Source of the DNA: Verrucomicrobiota bacterium
GTDB lineage: Bacteria > Verrucomicrobiota > Verrucomicrobiia > Chthoniobacterales > UBA10450
Direction: 5' to 3'
DNA: 6,777 nt
Assembly: GCA_003219995.1 (NCBI GenBank)
Contig: QHRC01000107.1
Location: forward strand, 14,204 to 20,980
Shown here: piece by piece, positions 1 to 5,862 of the stretch
Position numbering within the stretch: position 1 is the stretch's first letter
Layout: the number at the start of each line of letters is the position of its first letter
The notes under the pieces: model-generated
What the model saw: the letters and a program-made list of their open reading frames with translations, nothing else
Databases searched by the model: none
Told to the model about the DNA's origin: nothing
Program-made: the position numbers and the translations under genes

Positions 1-1
1 C

Positions 2-1273
2 AACTCGGGTAATGCGTTTCTTCATTTCCTTTGCGGCGGCGGTGTCGTTCTGTCGTTATTGCTGATTTTCGGAATCGCGCCGGCCGTTTCTCTCATCGCG
101 CTGTTCGCTTTTTATCTTTCCCTCACCATTGCTGGCCAAACTTTTCTCAGTGTTCAATGGGACATTCTCCTCCTCGAAGCCGGTTTCTTGTCGATCTTTC
201 TCGCGCCGTGGCAACTTTGGCCGAAACCCGGACGAGAGCCGCCGGTTTCTCGAGCCGGCTTTTTTTTGCTCAAGCTCCTTCTGTTCAAATTGATGGTGAT
301 GTCCGGGGTGGTGAAGTTGACCAGCGGCGACGATTGCTGGTGGAGTTTGGCTGCGCTCGATTATCACTACTGGTCGCAACCGTTGCCGACAGTCTTCGCT
401 TGGTGGGCCGATCAGAATCCGGAGTGGTTCAAACATTTTTCGGTCGCTTTTTGCCTCATCGTCGAAATTATCGTGCCGGTCTTTTTTTGGACACCGCGCC
501 GATTACGGCTGACCGCATGCGGCTTGGTCGTCTTCCTGCAAATCGCGATCGCGGTGACCGGCAATTACTGTTTTTTCAATCTGCTCACGATCGCGTTGTG
601 CCTGCTGTTAATCGATGACGCGGTATGGCCCCGACGGCGCGGCGCCCTCCAGGCGGATGAAGAGACACGCGCTGTCGTGTCCGCATCGATGGGCCACAGA
701 TTGTCGATCTTGGCTGCGGCGATCGTAGTCATCGTCACATTGCCGCTGAACGCGTGGCTCATTTTCACCGCCTTTAAGCCAGAGGCGAAGTGGCCGCGAT
801 CGCTCGTGTTTTTTTATGAACAGGTCGAGCCATTTCGGATCGCGAACAGTTATGGACTTTTTCGCGTGATGACGAAGGACCGCCGCGAAATTGTGATTGA
901 AGGGAGCGCGGACGGAATCGATTGGCAGCCGTATGAATTCAAATGGAAACCGGGCGACGTAATGCGCGCCCCCGGCTGGTGCGCGCCGCACCAACCGCGG
1001 CTCGATTGGCAGATGTGGTTTGCCGCGCTCGGATCGTACCAGCAAAACCCGTGGTTCATTCGGATGGCGATTTGTTTACTGGAAGGCAAATCGGATGTCA
1101 CCCGGCTCTTCGCACGCAACCCCTTTCCGGAGCATCCGCCGCGCTACGTTCGCGCAATTGCTTATCGCTATCGTTTCACGACAAGAAGCGAACATCGGCA
1201 AACTGGCGCGTGGTGGAAACGCCAGGAACTGGAAGAGTATTTACCGACTGTTTCGCTCGAGCAATTTCGTTAA
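2..1273 (+). CDS. Lipase maturation factor family membrane protein (5' partial)
   Basis: The reading frame is open from base 2 to the TAA at 1271-1273, so the start lies upstream of the window; the TTG at 59 is only an internal codon. About 423 residues are visible. The N-terminal two thirds is strongly hydrophobic with several membrane helices. It carries the family signature at roughly residues 82-116 counted from base 59: GVVKLTSGD, then [17 protein letters not shown], then AWW. The soluble C-terminal domain holds [10 protein letters not shown], an [20 protein letters not shown] stretch, [19 protein letters not shown] and a closing GAWW-LEEYLP segment, all typical of LMF1-like proteins. 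Vertebrate LMF1 is an ER membrane factor needed for folding of lipoprotein lipase. The role of bacterial homologues is not settled, and no lipase gene is next to it here. The family call is firm; the function is inferred. Confidence 0.9.
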   Translation, partial: NSGNAFLHFLCGGGVVLSLLLIFGIAPAVSLIALFAFYLSLTIAGQTFLSVQWDILLLEAGFLSIFLAPWQLWPKPGREPPVSRAGFFLLKLLLFKLMVMSGVVKLTSGDDCWWSLAALDYHYWSQPLPTVFAWWADQNPEWFKHFSVAFCLIVEIIVPVFFWTPRRLRLTACGLVVFLQIAIAVTGNYCFFNLLTIALCLLLIDDAVWPRRRGALQADEETRAVVSASMGHRLSILAAAIVVIVTLPLNAWLIFTAFKPEAKWPRSLVFFYEQVEPFRIANSYGLFRVMTKDRREIVIEGSADGIDWQPYEFKWKPGDVMRAPGWCAPHQPRLDWQMWFAALGSYQQNPWFIRMAICLLEGKSDVTRLFARNPFPEHPPRYVRAIAYRYRFTTRSEHRQTGAWWKRQELEEYLPTVSLEQFR

Positions 1274-1339
1274 GGTCGCCAATCAGTTTCGCGGAGCGAA
1301 GCTGTGGCAGCGGCTCCTCAGCCGCAGTTCTATCAGGTT

Positions 1340-1357
1340 GCGCGTGGGGAAACGCGC
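1340..1357 (+). other. Small perfect hairpin upstream of infA
   Basis: GCGCGT at 1340-1345 pairs perfectly with ACGCGC at 1352-1357 around a six-base loop, GGGGAA. It lies in the 133-base gap between the LMF gene and infA, just upstream of the predicted infA promoter. There is no T run after it. It could weakly terminate or pause LMF transcription, or be chance in GC-rich DNA. Confidence 0.25.
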
Positions 1358-1371
1358 CTCTCCACCGCGGG

Positions 1372-1399
1372 TTGAGGGAAGTGTTTCCGCGAATATATT
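1372..1399 (+). promoter_or_regulatory. Predicted sigma70-type promoter of infA, leaderless geometry
   Basis: TTGAGG at 1372-1377 serves as a -35 box and TATATT at 1394-1399 as a -10 box, with a 16-base spacer. Only seven bases separate the -10 box from the infA ATG at 1407, so transcription would begin at or next to the A of the start codon. No Shine-Dalgarno sequence is close to that ATG, which agrees with a leaderless message. This is prediction from motif and spacing only. Confidence 0.5.
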
Positions 1400-1406
1400 T
1401 CGGGCG

Positions 1407-1625
1407 ATGGCAAAAGAGGAACAGATCGTGACGGAAGGAACCGTGACGGAAGTATTGCCGGGGACAATGTTTCGGGTCGATCTTGCCGGGCAGCGCAAAG
1501 TTTTGGCGCATATTTCCGGCAAAATGCGGAAACATTTCATTCGCATCGTGCCGGGCGACAAAGTTTCGCTGGAATTGTCTCCCTACGATCTGACGAAGGG
1601 GCGAATCATCTTTCGCGAGCAATAA
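1407..1625 (+). CDS. infA: Translation initiation factor IF-1
   Basis: A 72-residue protein, the usual IF-1 length, forming a single OB-fold (S1-like) domain. It starts [20 protein letters not shown] and contains FRVDL, the [19 protein letters not shown] core and [10 protein letters not shown] near the end, all diagnostic of bacterial IF-1. IF-1 binds the ribosomal A site on the 30S subunit and works with IF-2 and IF-3 in initiation. The frame is open upstream of the ATG at 1407, but only this start gives a canonical IF-1 N-terminus. No purine-rich ribosome binding site lies at normal spacing; the nearest, GAGGGAAG, is about 26 bases away. Together with the promoter just upstream, this suggests a leaderless mRNA. 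The neighbours are not ribosomal protein genes, so this is a stand-alone infA locus. Whether the genome has another copy cannot be seen here. Confidence 0.96.
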   Translation: MAKEEQIVTEGTVTEVLPGTMFRVDLAGQRKVLAHISGKMRKHFIRIVPGDKVSLELSPYDLTKGRIIFREQ

Positions 1626-1759
1626 TCGTAGCGGGGCTCGGCGCGGCGAGCGCGTGTTGCTTTATTTCGGTGCCGCCGGGATGTAAATTATCCTTCAATA
1701 AACGCGCTTGCCGGCTGGATTGCGTTTTCGTTTTCTAGAGGATTTATTTGTTCCGGCGT

Positions 1760-1788
1760 TTGCTGAAAACGATCAGCACGCGGATAAT
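1760..1788 (+). promoter_or_regulatory. Predicted sigma70-type promoter of the YqjD-like operon
   Basis: TTGCTG at 1760-1765 and GATAAT at 1783-1788 are separated by 17 bases, giving a weak -35 and a good -10 at ideal spacing. Transcription would start near 1795. That leaves a leader of about 20 bases holding a GGAG ribosome binding site at 1804-1807, seven bases before the ATG at 1815. It is the best promoter candidate in the 189-base gap after infA and would serve the three-gene cluster up to 2916. Confidence 0.45.
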
Positions 1789-1814
1789 GGAGTGAAATTA
1801 ACTGGAGAAAACCA

Positions 1815-2123
1815 ATGGCTGAAGAAAACAAACATGGAATGACAGACGCGCAAAGCAAACTGGAGAGCAGCAAGACACACGCGCGCAAAGCCGCCGAGGA
1901 CTTGCGATCTGCGGCCGGCTCGATCGCCGGAGAATATCGCGGGAAAGCCGAGCAAGCCTGGGATGACGCCCGCGGGAAAGCTGAACAAGTGTGGGACGAT
2001 GCGAGAGGTCGTGCGCGCACGTTTCAGGAAGATGCCGAGCAATACGTGCGGGAAAATCCTACCAAGGCGATTTTTACGGCGCTTGGAGTCGGCTTTGTCC
2101 TGGGCCTCATTTTCCGGCGTTAA
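1815..2123 (+). CDS. YqjD/ElaB-like (DUF883-type) C-tail-anchored membrane protein
   Basis: A 102-residue protein. Residues 1-75 are charged, Ala-rich and predicted helical; residues 76-102 form a YVRENPTKA linker followed by a glycine-rich hydrophobic segment (ALGVGFVLGLIF) ending in RR. This is the layout of the YqjD/ElaB/YgaM (DUF883) family. In E. coli these are inner-membrane proteins anchored by the C-tail that can bind ribosomes in stationary phase. The middle contains two 11-residue repeats, GKAEQAWDDAR at 43-53 and GKAEQVWDDAR at 54-64, then a degenerate third, GRARTFQEDAE. Such hendecads favour an amphipathic helix or coiled coil. The start is supported by GGAG at 1804-1807. It is first in a cluster with a YqjE-like and a DUF3618-like gene. 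Ribosome binding in this organism is inferred. Confidence 0.8.
   Translation: MAEENKHGMTDAQSKLESSKTHARKAAEDLRSAAGSIAGEYRGKAEQAWDDARGKAEQVWDDARGRARTFQEDAEQYVRENPTKAIFTALGVGFVLGLIFRR
1941..2006 (+). repeat. In-frame tandem 33-base repeat inside the YqjD-like gene
   Basis: Two adjacent 33-base units, 1941-1973 and 1974-2006, each encode the 11-residue unit GKAEQxWDDAR. The peptides match at 10 of 11 positions, while the DNA matches at 24 of 33. Most of the differences are synonymous, so this is an old duplication kept by selection on the protein. A weaker third unit follows. Confidence 0.75.
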
Positions 2124-2137
2124 TCGGGCTGCGCTGA

Positions 2138-2569
2138 ATGGCTGACGAAGCCACCCGGTCCCGCAATCCTGCGGGGCATGCCGGTTTGCTCGATAATCTG
2201 CTGGCGCTTCTGAACGCGCTGGCGGTTTTTTTTGAGAGCCGCTTTGCGCTTTTGGCCGGCGATTCGAAAGCGGCGCTCGTGCAAATGTTTGCCCTAGTGG
2301 CCTGTTTGCTCGCGGCCCTGCTCCTTTTCACGTTTGGTTACATTTTCCTCATCGCAAGCGCGGTCGTTGGGTTGGCGCACCTTGCCCGGATCTCGTGGTT
2401 GTGGATAGCGCTCGCGGCCGCCGGCGTCCACTTCGTTATCGCACTTGTTTTCCTTCTAGTCGCGCGCAGCCGCATGACGAAACCGCTTTTTCGCGCGACC
2501 GCTGCTGAGTTAAAGAAAGATCGCGAATGGTTGAAGAACCTGGACACGACAAGCCGACCGAGGAATTAA
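2138..2569 (+). CDS. YqjE-like holin-superfamily membrane protein (Phage_holin_3_6 type)
   Basis: A 143-residue protein. A short hydrophilic N-terminus leads into an amphipathic helix (GLLDNLLALLNALAVFFESR). Two long membrane helices follow, at about residues 47-77 and 87-109, separated by a short turn (HLARIS). The basic C-terminal tail contains ELKKDREWLK. This matches the YqjE / Phage_holin_3_6 (formerly DUF1469) pattern. Despite the name, chromosomal members are not known to be phage lysis proteins, and nothing else here is phage-like. The gene follows the YqjD-like gene by 14 bases and overlaps the next gene by 43, so one transcript is likely. The ribosome binding site is weak, and translational coupling to the upstream gene is plausible. 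Its molecular role is unknown. Confidence 0.8.
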   Translation: MADEATRSRNPAGHAGLLDNLLALLNALAVFFESRFALLAGDSKAALVQMFALVACLLAALLLFTFGYIFLIASAVVGLAHLARISWLWIALAAAGVHFVIALVFLLVARSRMTKPLFRATAAELKKDREWLKNLDTTSRPRN

Positions 2570-2916
2570 GAGCGGAAATCGCGCACTCGCGCGCGGTTGT
2601 CGCGCGCGATCTCAGCGGTCTGCGTTACGAGCTGGATTTTCCGCACAAAATCCGGAAGGCGTTTCAACGGCGAACGGTCTTCTGGCTGACAGGGGCGGCA
2701 GCAGTAGGTCTTCTTTTAACCCTGTTGCCGGCACGAACGAAGAAAGTTTATGTCGAGCCAAGAATCGGCGGAAAATCGAAGCACCGCCTTCTCGAGGCCG
2801 GCTTCGTACTGGGCGCGCTCAAAATCGCAGCCACGTTGCTGCGGCCGGTGATTGTCGATCTTGTCCGGAACCGGCTCAGTGGTTTTGCCGCCAGATCGTC
2901 GTCATCGAGGAAATGA
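2527..2916 (+). CDS. DUF3618-like / YqjK-position membrane protein
   Basis: A 129-residue protein. Residues 11-37 (TEELRAEIAHSRAVVARDLS and following) resemble the DUF3618 motif, in which a short acidic helix with a conserved ELRxEIxxSR core precedes a membrane anchor. A clear membrane helix lies at about 51-69 (VFWLTGAAAVGLLLTLLPA), and a second hydrophobic stretch at 89-113. The Ser/Arg/Lys-rich end is probably cytoplasmic. The start overlaps the upstream gene by 43 bases in another frame. It is chosen because the conserved helix begins only ten residues in and no later start would keep it. Its position after YqjD- and YqjE-like genes corresponds to yqjK in E. coli, though sequence similarity to YqjK itself is not obvious by eye. 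Function unknown. Confidence 0.7.
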   Translation: MVEEPGHDKPTEELRAEIAHSRAVVARDLSGLRYELDFPHKIRKAFQRRTVFWLTGAAAVGLLLTLLPARTKKVYVEPRIGGKSKHRLLEAGFVLGALKIAATLLRPVIVDLVRNRLSGFAARSSSSRK

Positions 2917-2975
2917 TGAACTTCTTTTCAGATTTACGGGGGCGATGCGCCGCATAATTGTTCCTGCTGCGCACC

Positions 2976-4088
2976 ATGTTAGCGAAAACTAAGGCACCGC
3001 CTACGAAATCGCATCCGCTTGGTCACGTGGATGAATATCTTGAGATTGGGCAAGCCGGCGACGCCTCCGATGTCCATCTCGGCGTGAACTCACGGCCGAT
3101 CTGGCGCCTGCACGGAACCCTGCAACCGATCTGGCCTGACGCACCCCGGCTTACCGCCGAGGATACGGCCGCTTTAGTCGAAGGCTTTATTCCTGAATTT
3201 AATAAAAGGGAACTGGCCGAGCGCGGCGATACCGATTTTGCTTATGCAAACAGCTTCGCCCGCTACCGCACCAGTATCGTGCGGCAGCGGCTCGGAATGG
3301 ACATCGTTTTTCGCGTGATCAACACGCACGTGCGGACGATGGATGAACTTGAGTTGCCCCAGCATCTAAAGCTGCTCACTCGCTATCAGAACGGGCTGAT
3401 CCTGGCGACAGGGTCGGTCGGCACTGGTAAATCGACTACGCTCGCGGCCATGGTCGAACAAGTGAACATGGAGCGGCACGAGCACATCATCACGCTGGAG
3501 GACCCGATAGAATACATCCTCGAGCCGAAAAATTGCCACATTACTCAGCGCGAAGTCTTCACCCACACCCAATCTTTCGGCGCAGCCCTGCGAGCCGCCC
3601 TCCGAGAAGATCCGGACGTGATCATGGTCGGCGAGATGCGCGATTTGGAAACGATTTCACTCGCCATCACTGCATCCGAGACTGGGCATTTGGTTCTGGC
3701 AACCCTGCACACCGGAAATGCCTCGCGCACGCTCGATCGTTTGCTCGACGTATTCCCGCCCGATCAACAGGAACAAGTGCGAGTCATGGTAAGCGAATCC
3801 TTGCGCGGCGTCATCAGTCACCAACTTATCCCGAGAAAGGATGGAACGGGCCGCGTGCTGGCACTGGAAACTCTGACCAATACGCCGGCGGTGGCGAACG
3901 TTATTCGCGAAGCAAAAACATATATGCTGCCAGGGATCATTCAGACCGGCAAAAAACAAGGCATGCAGTTGATGGACGACACGCTTGTCGATCTTTATGA
4001 CCGGGGGTTAATCAGTGCGGAGGAAGCGTACGCGCGCGCCGAGCAAAAACGAGAAATGCAAACGCGCGTCGGACTGCACGCAAGTTGA
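2976..4088 (+). CDS. PilT/PilU-family type IV pilus retraction ATPase (first of a tandem pair)
   Basis: A 370-residue GspE/PilT-superfamily ATPase of normal PilT length. The N-terminal PAS-like domain shows ASDVHL at about 30-35. The RecA-like domain has Walker A GSVGTGKS at 146-153, Asp box LEDPIEY at 174-180, Walker B VIMVGEMRDLETI at 215-227 and His box HLVLATLHTGN at 238-248. It closes with QGMQLMDDTL at 328-337 and YDRGLISAEEAY. PilT-type proteins are cytoplasmic hexamers that drive pilus retraction and twitching. GTGKS, the LIPRKDGTGR segment and the LYDRGLIS end recall PilU, while GEMRDLETI is PilT-like, so the subtype is uncertain. The ATG at 2976 is preferred over an in-frame TTG at 2958, which adds only six residues. 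Neither has a good ribosome binding site. A second paralogue follows after 35 bases. Family certain; retraction role inferred. Confidence 0.93.
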   Translation: MLAKTKAPPTKSHPLGHVDEYLEIGQAGDASDVHLGVNSRPIWRLHGTLQPIWPDAPRLTAEDTAALVEGFIPEFNKRELAERGDTDFAYANSFARYRTSIVRQRLGMDIVFRVINTHVRTMDELELPQHLKLLTRYQNGLILATGSVGTGKSTTLAAMVEQVNMERHEHIITLEDPIEYILEPKNCHITQREVFTHTQSFGAALRAALREDPDVIMVGEMRDLETISLAITASETGHLVLATLHTGNASRTLDRLLDVFPPDQQEQVRVMVSESLRGVISHQLIPRKDGTGRVLALETLTNTPAVANVIREAKTYMLPGIIQTGKKQGMQLMDDTLVDLYDRGLISAEEAYARAEQKREMQTRVGLHAS

Positions 4089-4123
4089 CGAAGCACGCAT
4101 GACGAAATCCGAAAAATAAAGTA

Positions 4124-5284
4124 ATGGCATACCTCGATCAGTTTTTGAATGTGGTTGTGAAGCAAGAGGCCTCCGATTTGCACATCGGCGAAGGACAACC
4201 GCCCAAGATTCGGAAACACGGCGACATCATGCCGATCCGCGGCGAGCCCGTGTCCCGCGATGAAGCCGCGTCGATGTTGAGCGAACTTTGCGGACCGCAG
4301 AAGTGGGAAATTTTCGAGGAGCGCGGCGATCTCGATTTCGCTTACGAGATGGATGCGGCATCTCGATTTCGCTCTAATTATTTTAAGCAAACCAATGGCT
4401 ATGGTGCGGTCTTTCGCTTGATTCCGACGAAAATTGCCACGCTGGAGGAACTGGGCATTCCGGTCGTGGTGAAGCAATTTTCCCATTTGCGTGGCGGTCT
4501 CGTCCTGGTCACTGGCCCAACCGGTTCGGGCAAAACCACAACGCAGGCGGGTCTATTGGATTATATCAATGAGAATTTTTCTAAGCACATCGTAACGATC
4601 GAAGAACCGATCGAGTTCGTTCACGAACACAAGCGCAGTATTATCACCCAGCGGGAAGTGCCAGATGATGCAAAGACATTTCCCGACGCGCTCAAGGCCG
4701 CGTTGCGCGAAGACGTTGATGCTGTACTGGTCGGCGAGATGCGCGATCTCGAAACGATTTCACTCGCGCTTACTGCGGCTGAGACCGGCCTCCTGGTGTT
4801 CGGCACACTGCACACAAACAACGCGCGGAAGACTGTCGATCGAATGGTGGATGTGTTCCCAGCCGAAAAACAAGCGCAGGCGCGGGCGATGCTAGCGAAT
4901 TCGTTGCGCGGTGTGCTCGCCCAGTTGCTTTTGAAAAGAGCGGATCGCCCTGGCCGGATCGCGGTCAATGAGATCCTGATCGCAAACGCCGCCGTCGCGG
5001 CCATCATTCGTGAAGGCGCGTCACAAAAACTTCAGGACGTAATTGTTTCTGGGAGGGCGCAGGGAATGCAATTCATGGACGATGCCATTTGGGCGCTGCT
5101 GGAAAAAGGCATCGTTTCGCCTCATGAAGCGTTCATGAAGTCGATCGACAAGAATCGGTTCAAGCAATTTCTTCCGACGGAAGAGAAACACCTCGGTGAT
5201 GCTGCCGGTGCCGTGCTCGATGATGAGCAACGCCAGCCGGGTAATTTCGTCAAGCGTATCGCGGGTCGCGCGCCGGGGCGCTGA
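4124..5284 (+). CDS. pilT: PilT-type twitching motility ATPase (second of a tandem pair)
   Basis: A 386-residue protein, slightly longer than typical PilT because of an acidic-to-basic C-terminal tail after about residue 350. The N-terminal domain has ASDLHIGEGQPP at 16-27 and the arginine-containing RFRSNYF at 81-87. The ATPase domain has a canonical Walker A GPTGSGKT at 131-138 and an Asp box IEEPIEF at 159-165, where most relatives read EDP. Walker B is VLVGEMRDLETI at 201-212, the His box LLVFGTLHTNN at 223-233, and QGMQFMDDAI lies at 313-322. These support a hexameric cytoplasmic ATPase for type IV pilus retraction. It is encoded 35 bases after the first ATPase and is probably co-transcribed. 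The two may form separate or mixed hexamers, as PilT and PilU do in other bacteria. No pilus structural genes are in view. Confidence 0.94.
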   Translation: MAYLDQFLNVVVKQEASDLHIGEGQPPKIRKHGDIMPIRGEPVSRDEAASMLSELCGPQKWEIFEERGDLDFAYEMDAASRFRSNYFKQTNGYGAVFRLIPTKIATLEELGIPVVVKQFSHLRGGLVLVTGPTGSGKTTTQAGLLDYINENFSKHIVTIEEPIEFVHEHKRSIITQREVPDDAKTFPDALKAALREDVDAVLVGEMRDLETISLALTAAETGLLVFGTLHTNNARKTVDRMVDVFPAEKQAQARAMLANSLRGVLAQLLLKRADRPGRIAVNEILIANAAVAAIIREGASQKLQDVIVSGRAQGMQFMDDAIWALLEKGIVSPHEAFMKSIDKNRFKQFLPTEEKHLGDAAGAVLDDEQRQPGNFVKRIAGRAPGR

Positions 5285-5317
5285 GCCGGATTTTCCGAGG
5301 GATCTGCCCTCGCCGGC
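5285..5317 (+). terminator. Two-part hairpin directly after the second pilT gene
   Basis: GCCGG at 5285-5289 pairs with CCGGC at 5313-5317, and CGAGGG at 5296-5301 pairs with CCCTCG at 5307-5312 around the loop ATCTG. The two stems stack on the 3' side, with a six-base bulge ATTTTC on the 5' side. The structure starts immediately after the stop codon. It sits between the ATPase pair and the next promoter, where a terminator is expected. No T run follows, so intrinsic termination is doubtful; it may instead protect the 3' end or pause polymerase. Confidence 0.4.
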
Positions 5318-5334
5318 AGAGACGGCAGTATTGA

Positions 5335-5363
5335 TTGACCATAATTGGATATTACGATATCGT
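5335..5363 (+). promoter_or_regulatory. Predicted promoter of the SRPBCC-MarR operon
   Basis: TTGACC at 5335-5340 is a near-consensus -35 box, and TATCGT at 5358-5363 is a weak -10 box with a 17-base spacer. The ATG at 5371 follows seven bases after the -10 box, the same geometry as in front of infA, again pointing to a leaderless transcript. TAATAT at 5363-5368 is a better -10 by sequence, but its spacing of 22 is poor. The palindrome at 5348-5369 covers the spacer and -10 region. Confidence 0.4.
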
Positions 5364-5369
5364 AATATC
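5348..5369. promoter_or_regulatory. Perfect 22-bp palindrome, probable MarR operator
   Basis: The half-site GATATTACGAT at 5348-5358 is followed directly by its exact reverse complement at 5359-5369, with no spacer and no mismatch. It is AT-rich compared with its surroundings, ends one base before the ATG at 5371, and overlaps the predicted promoter. Dimeric winged-helix regulators such as MarR bind inverted repeats of about this size, and a MarR-family gene is last in the operon. The simplest reading is an autoregulatory repression site. Binding by this MarR protein is inferred. Confidence 0.65.
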
Positions 5370-5370
5370 T

Positions 5371-5862
5371 ATGACAGGATTTATTTTGTTAGCGGCCGCC
5401 GCAACGCTCGCGCAACAGACACAGTCGTTCACAATCTTTTTGCAAAGCCCGGTGGGGGAGGCGACGCCTCTCTTCGGCCCGGTGCGCGAAGCCGAATGGG
5501 CGCCAAGTTGGAACCCGCGTTTTGTTAATCCACCTGAGCCTGCACAACGCGAAGGTATCGTCTTTACCACACCAAATATCCAGGGGAAGGAGAGGATTTG
5601 GCTGGTGACCGAGTTCGATACCAAAGCGGGCCGTGTTAGTTATGTATTGATCACTCCGGGCATTGACCTTGTGACGCTCAAGATTCGCGTTCAGCCGGAC
5701 GGCGATAGGCATAGCAAAGCCACGATCATATATGTGTTTACCGCGTTGTCGCCGGCAGGAAACGCTGAAGTGAACCAGCACGACGCGCATTGGGCGGAAC
5801 AACAACGGGTGCATTGGGAAACGGCGATCAATGCGGTGCTGGCGAAAGGCAGCGGGTCGTGA
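5371..5862 (+). CDS. SRPBCC/START-like family protein
   Basis: A 163-residue protein from the ATG at 5371. From about residue 19 it reads as an SRPBCC (polyketide cyclase/START-like) fold: SFTIFLQSPVGEATPLFGPV, then REAEWAPSWNPRFV, GIVFTTPN, RIWLVTEFDTKAGRVSYVLI, ATIIYVFTALSPAGNAEV, and a C-terminal helix HWAEQQRVHWETAINAVL. The fold makes a deep hydrophobic pocket for a small ligand; the ligand is unknown. Residues 4-14 are hydrophobic (FILLAAAATLA), but there is no basic n-region, so a signal peptide is doubtful. An in-frame TTG at 5335 would add 12 residues and put the operator inside the gene. The ATG is preferred because it gives a clean promoter-operator layout, although it has no Shine-Dalgarno. 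The stop overlaps the next gene's GTG by four bases. Confidence 0.82.
   Translation: MTGFILLAAAATLAQQTQSFTIFLQSPVGEATPLFGPVREAEWAPSWNPRFVNPPEPAQREGIVFTTPNIQGKERIWLVTEFDTKAGRVSYVLITPGIDLVTLKIRVQPDGDRHSKATIIYVFTALSPAGNAEVNQHDAHWAEQQRVHWETAINAVLAKGSGS

Noticed and set aside
59..61. TTG at 59 as the true start of the LMF gene
   Set aside because: The frame stays open to the window edge with hydrophobic, membrane-like sequence, and the family has further membrane helices before this point. The gene is simply cut by the window.
1020..1406. Long in-frame extension upstream of the IF-1 ATG
   Set aside because: It overlaps the LMF gene in another frame, is Arg/Ser-rich as expected of a shadow reading, and IF-1 is complete from 1407.
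1636..1651. Hairpin GCTCG / CGAGC after infA as a terminator
   Set aside because: Only a 5-bp stem with a six-base loop and no proper T run follows. It may contribute to termination but is too weak to annotate.
1700..1727. AAACGC / GCGTTT inverted repeat followed by a T-rich stretch
   Set aside because: The 6-bp stem encloses a loop of 16 bases, so it would be unstable. The T-rich tail makes it tempting, but support is too thin.
2138..2569. Prophage remnant, suggested by the holin-superfamily name
   Set aside because: Neighbouring genes match the chromosomal YqjD/YqjE arrangement and no phage structural, lysis or integrase gene is present.
2953..2958. CATAAT as a -10 box for the first pilT-type gene
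   Set aside because: The hexamer is good, but no acceptable -35 box lies 15-19 bases upstream. A promoter may exist here but is not supported by sequence alone.
3995..4486. Minus-strand open frame opposite the two ATPase genes
   Set aside because: It is antisense to two strongly recognised genes and its translation looks like reverse-complement noise, as do the other minus-strand frames in the window.
5196..5528. Alternative + strand frame across the pilT end and the operator
   Set aside because: It overlaps the end of one well-supported gene and the start of another, and its translation has no recognisable domain or consistent composition.
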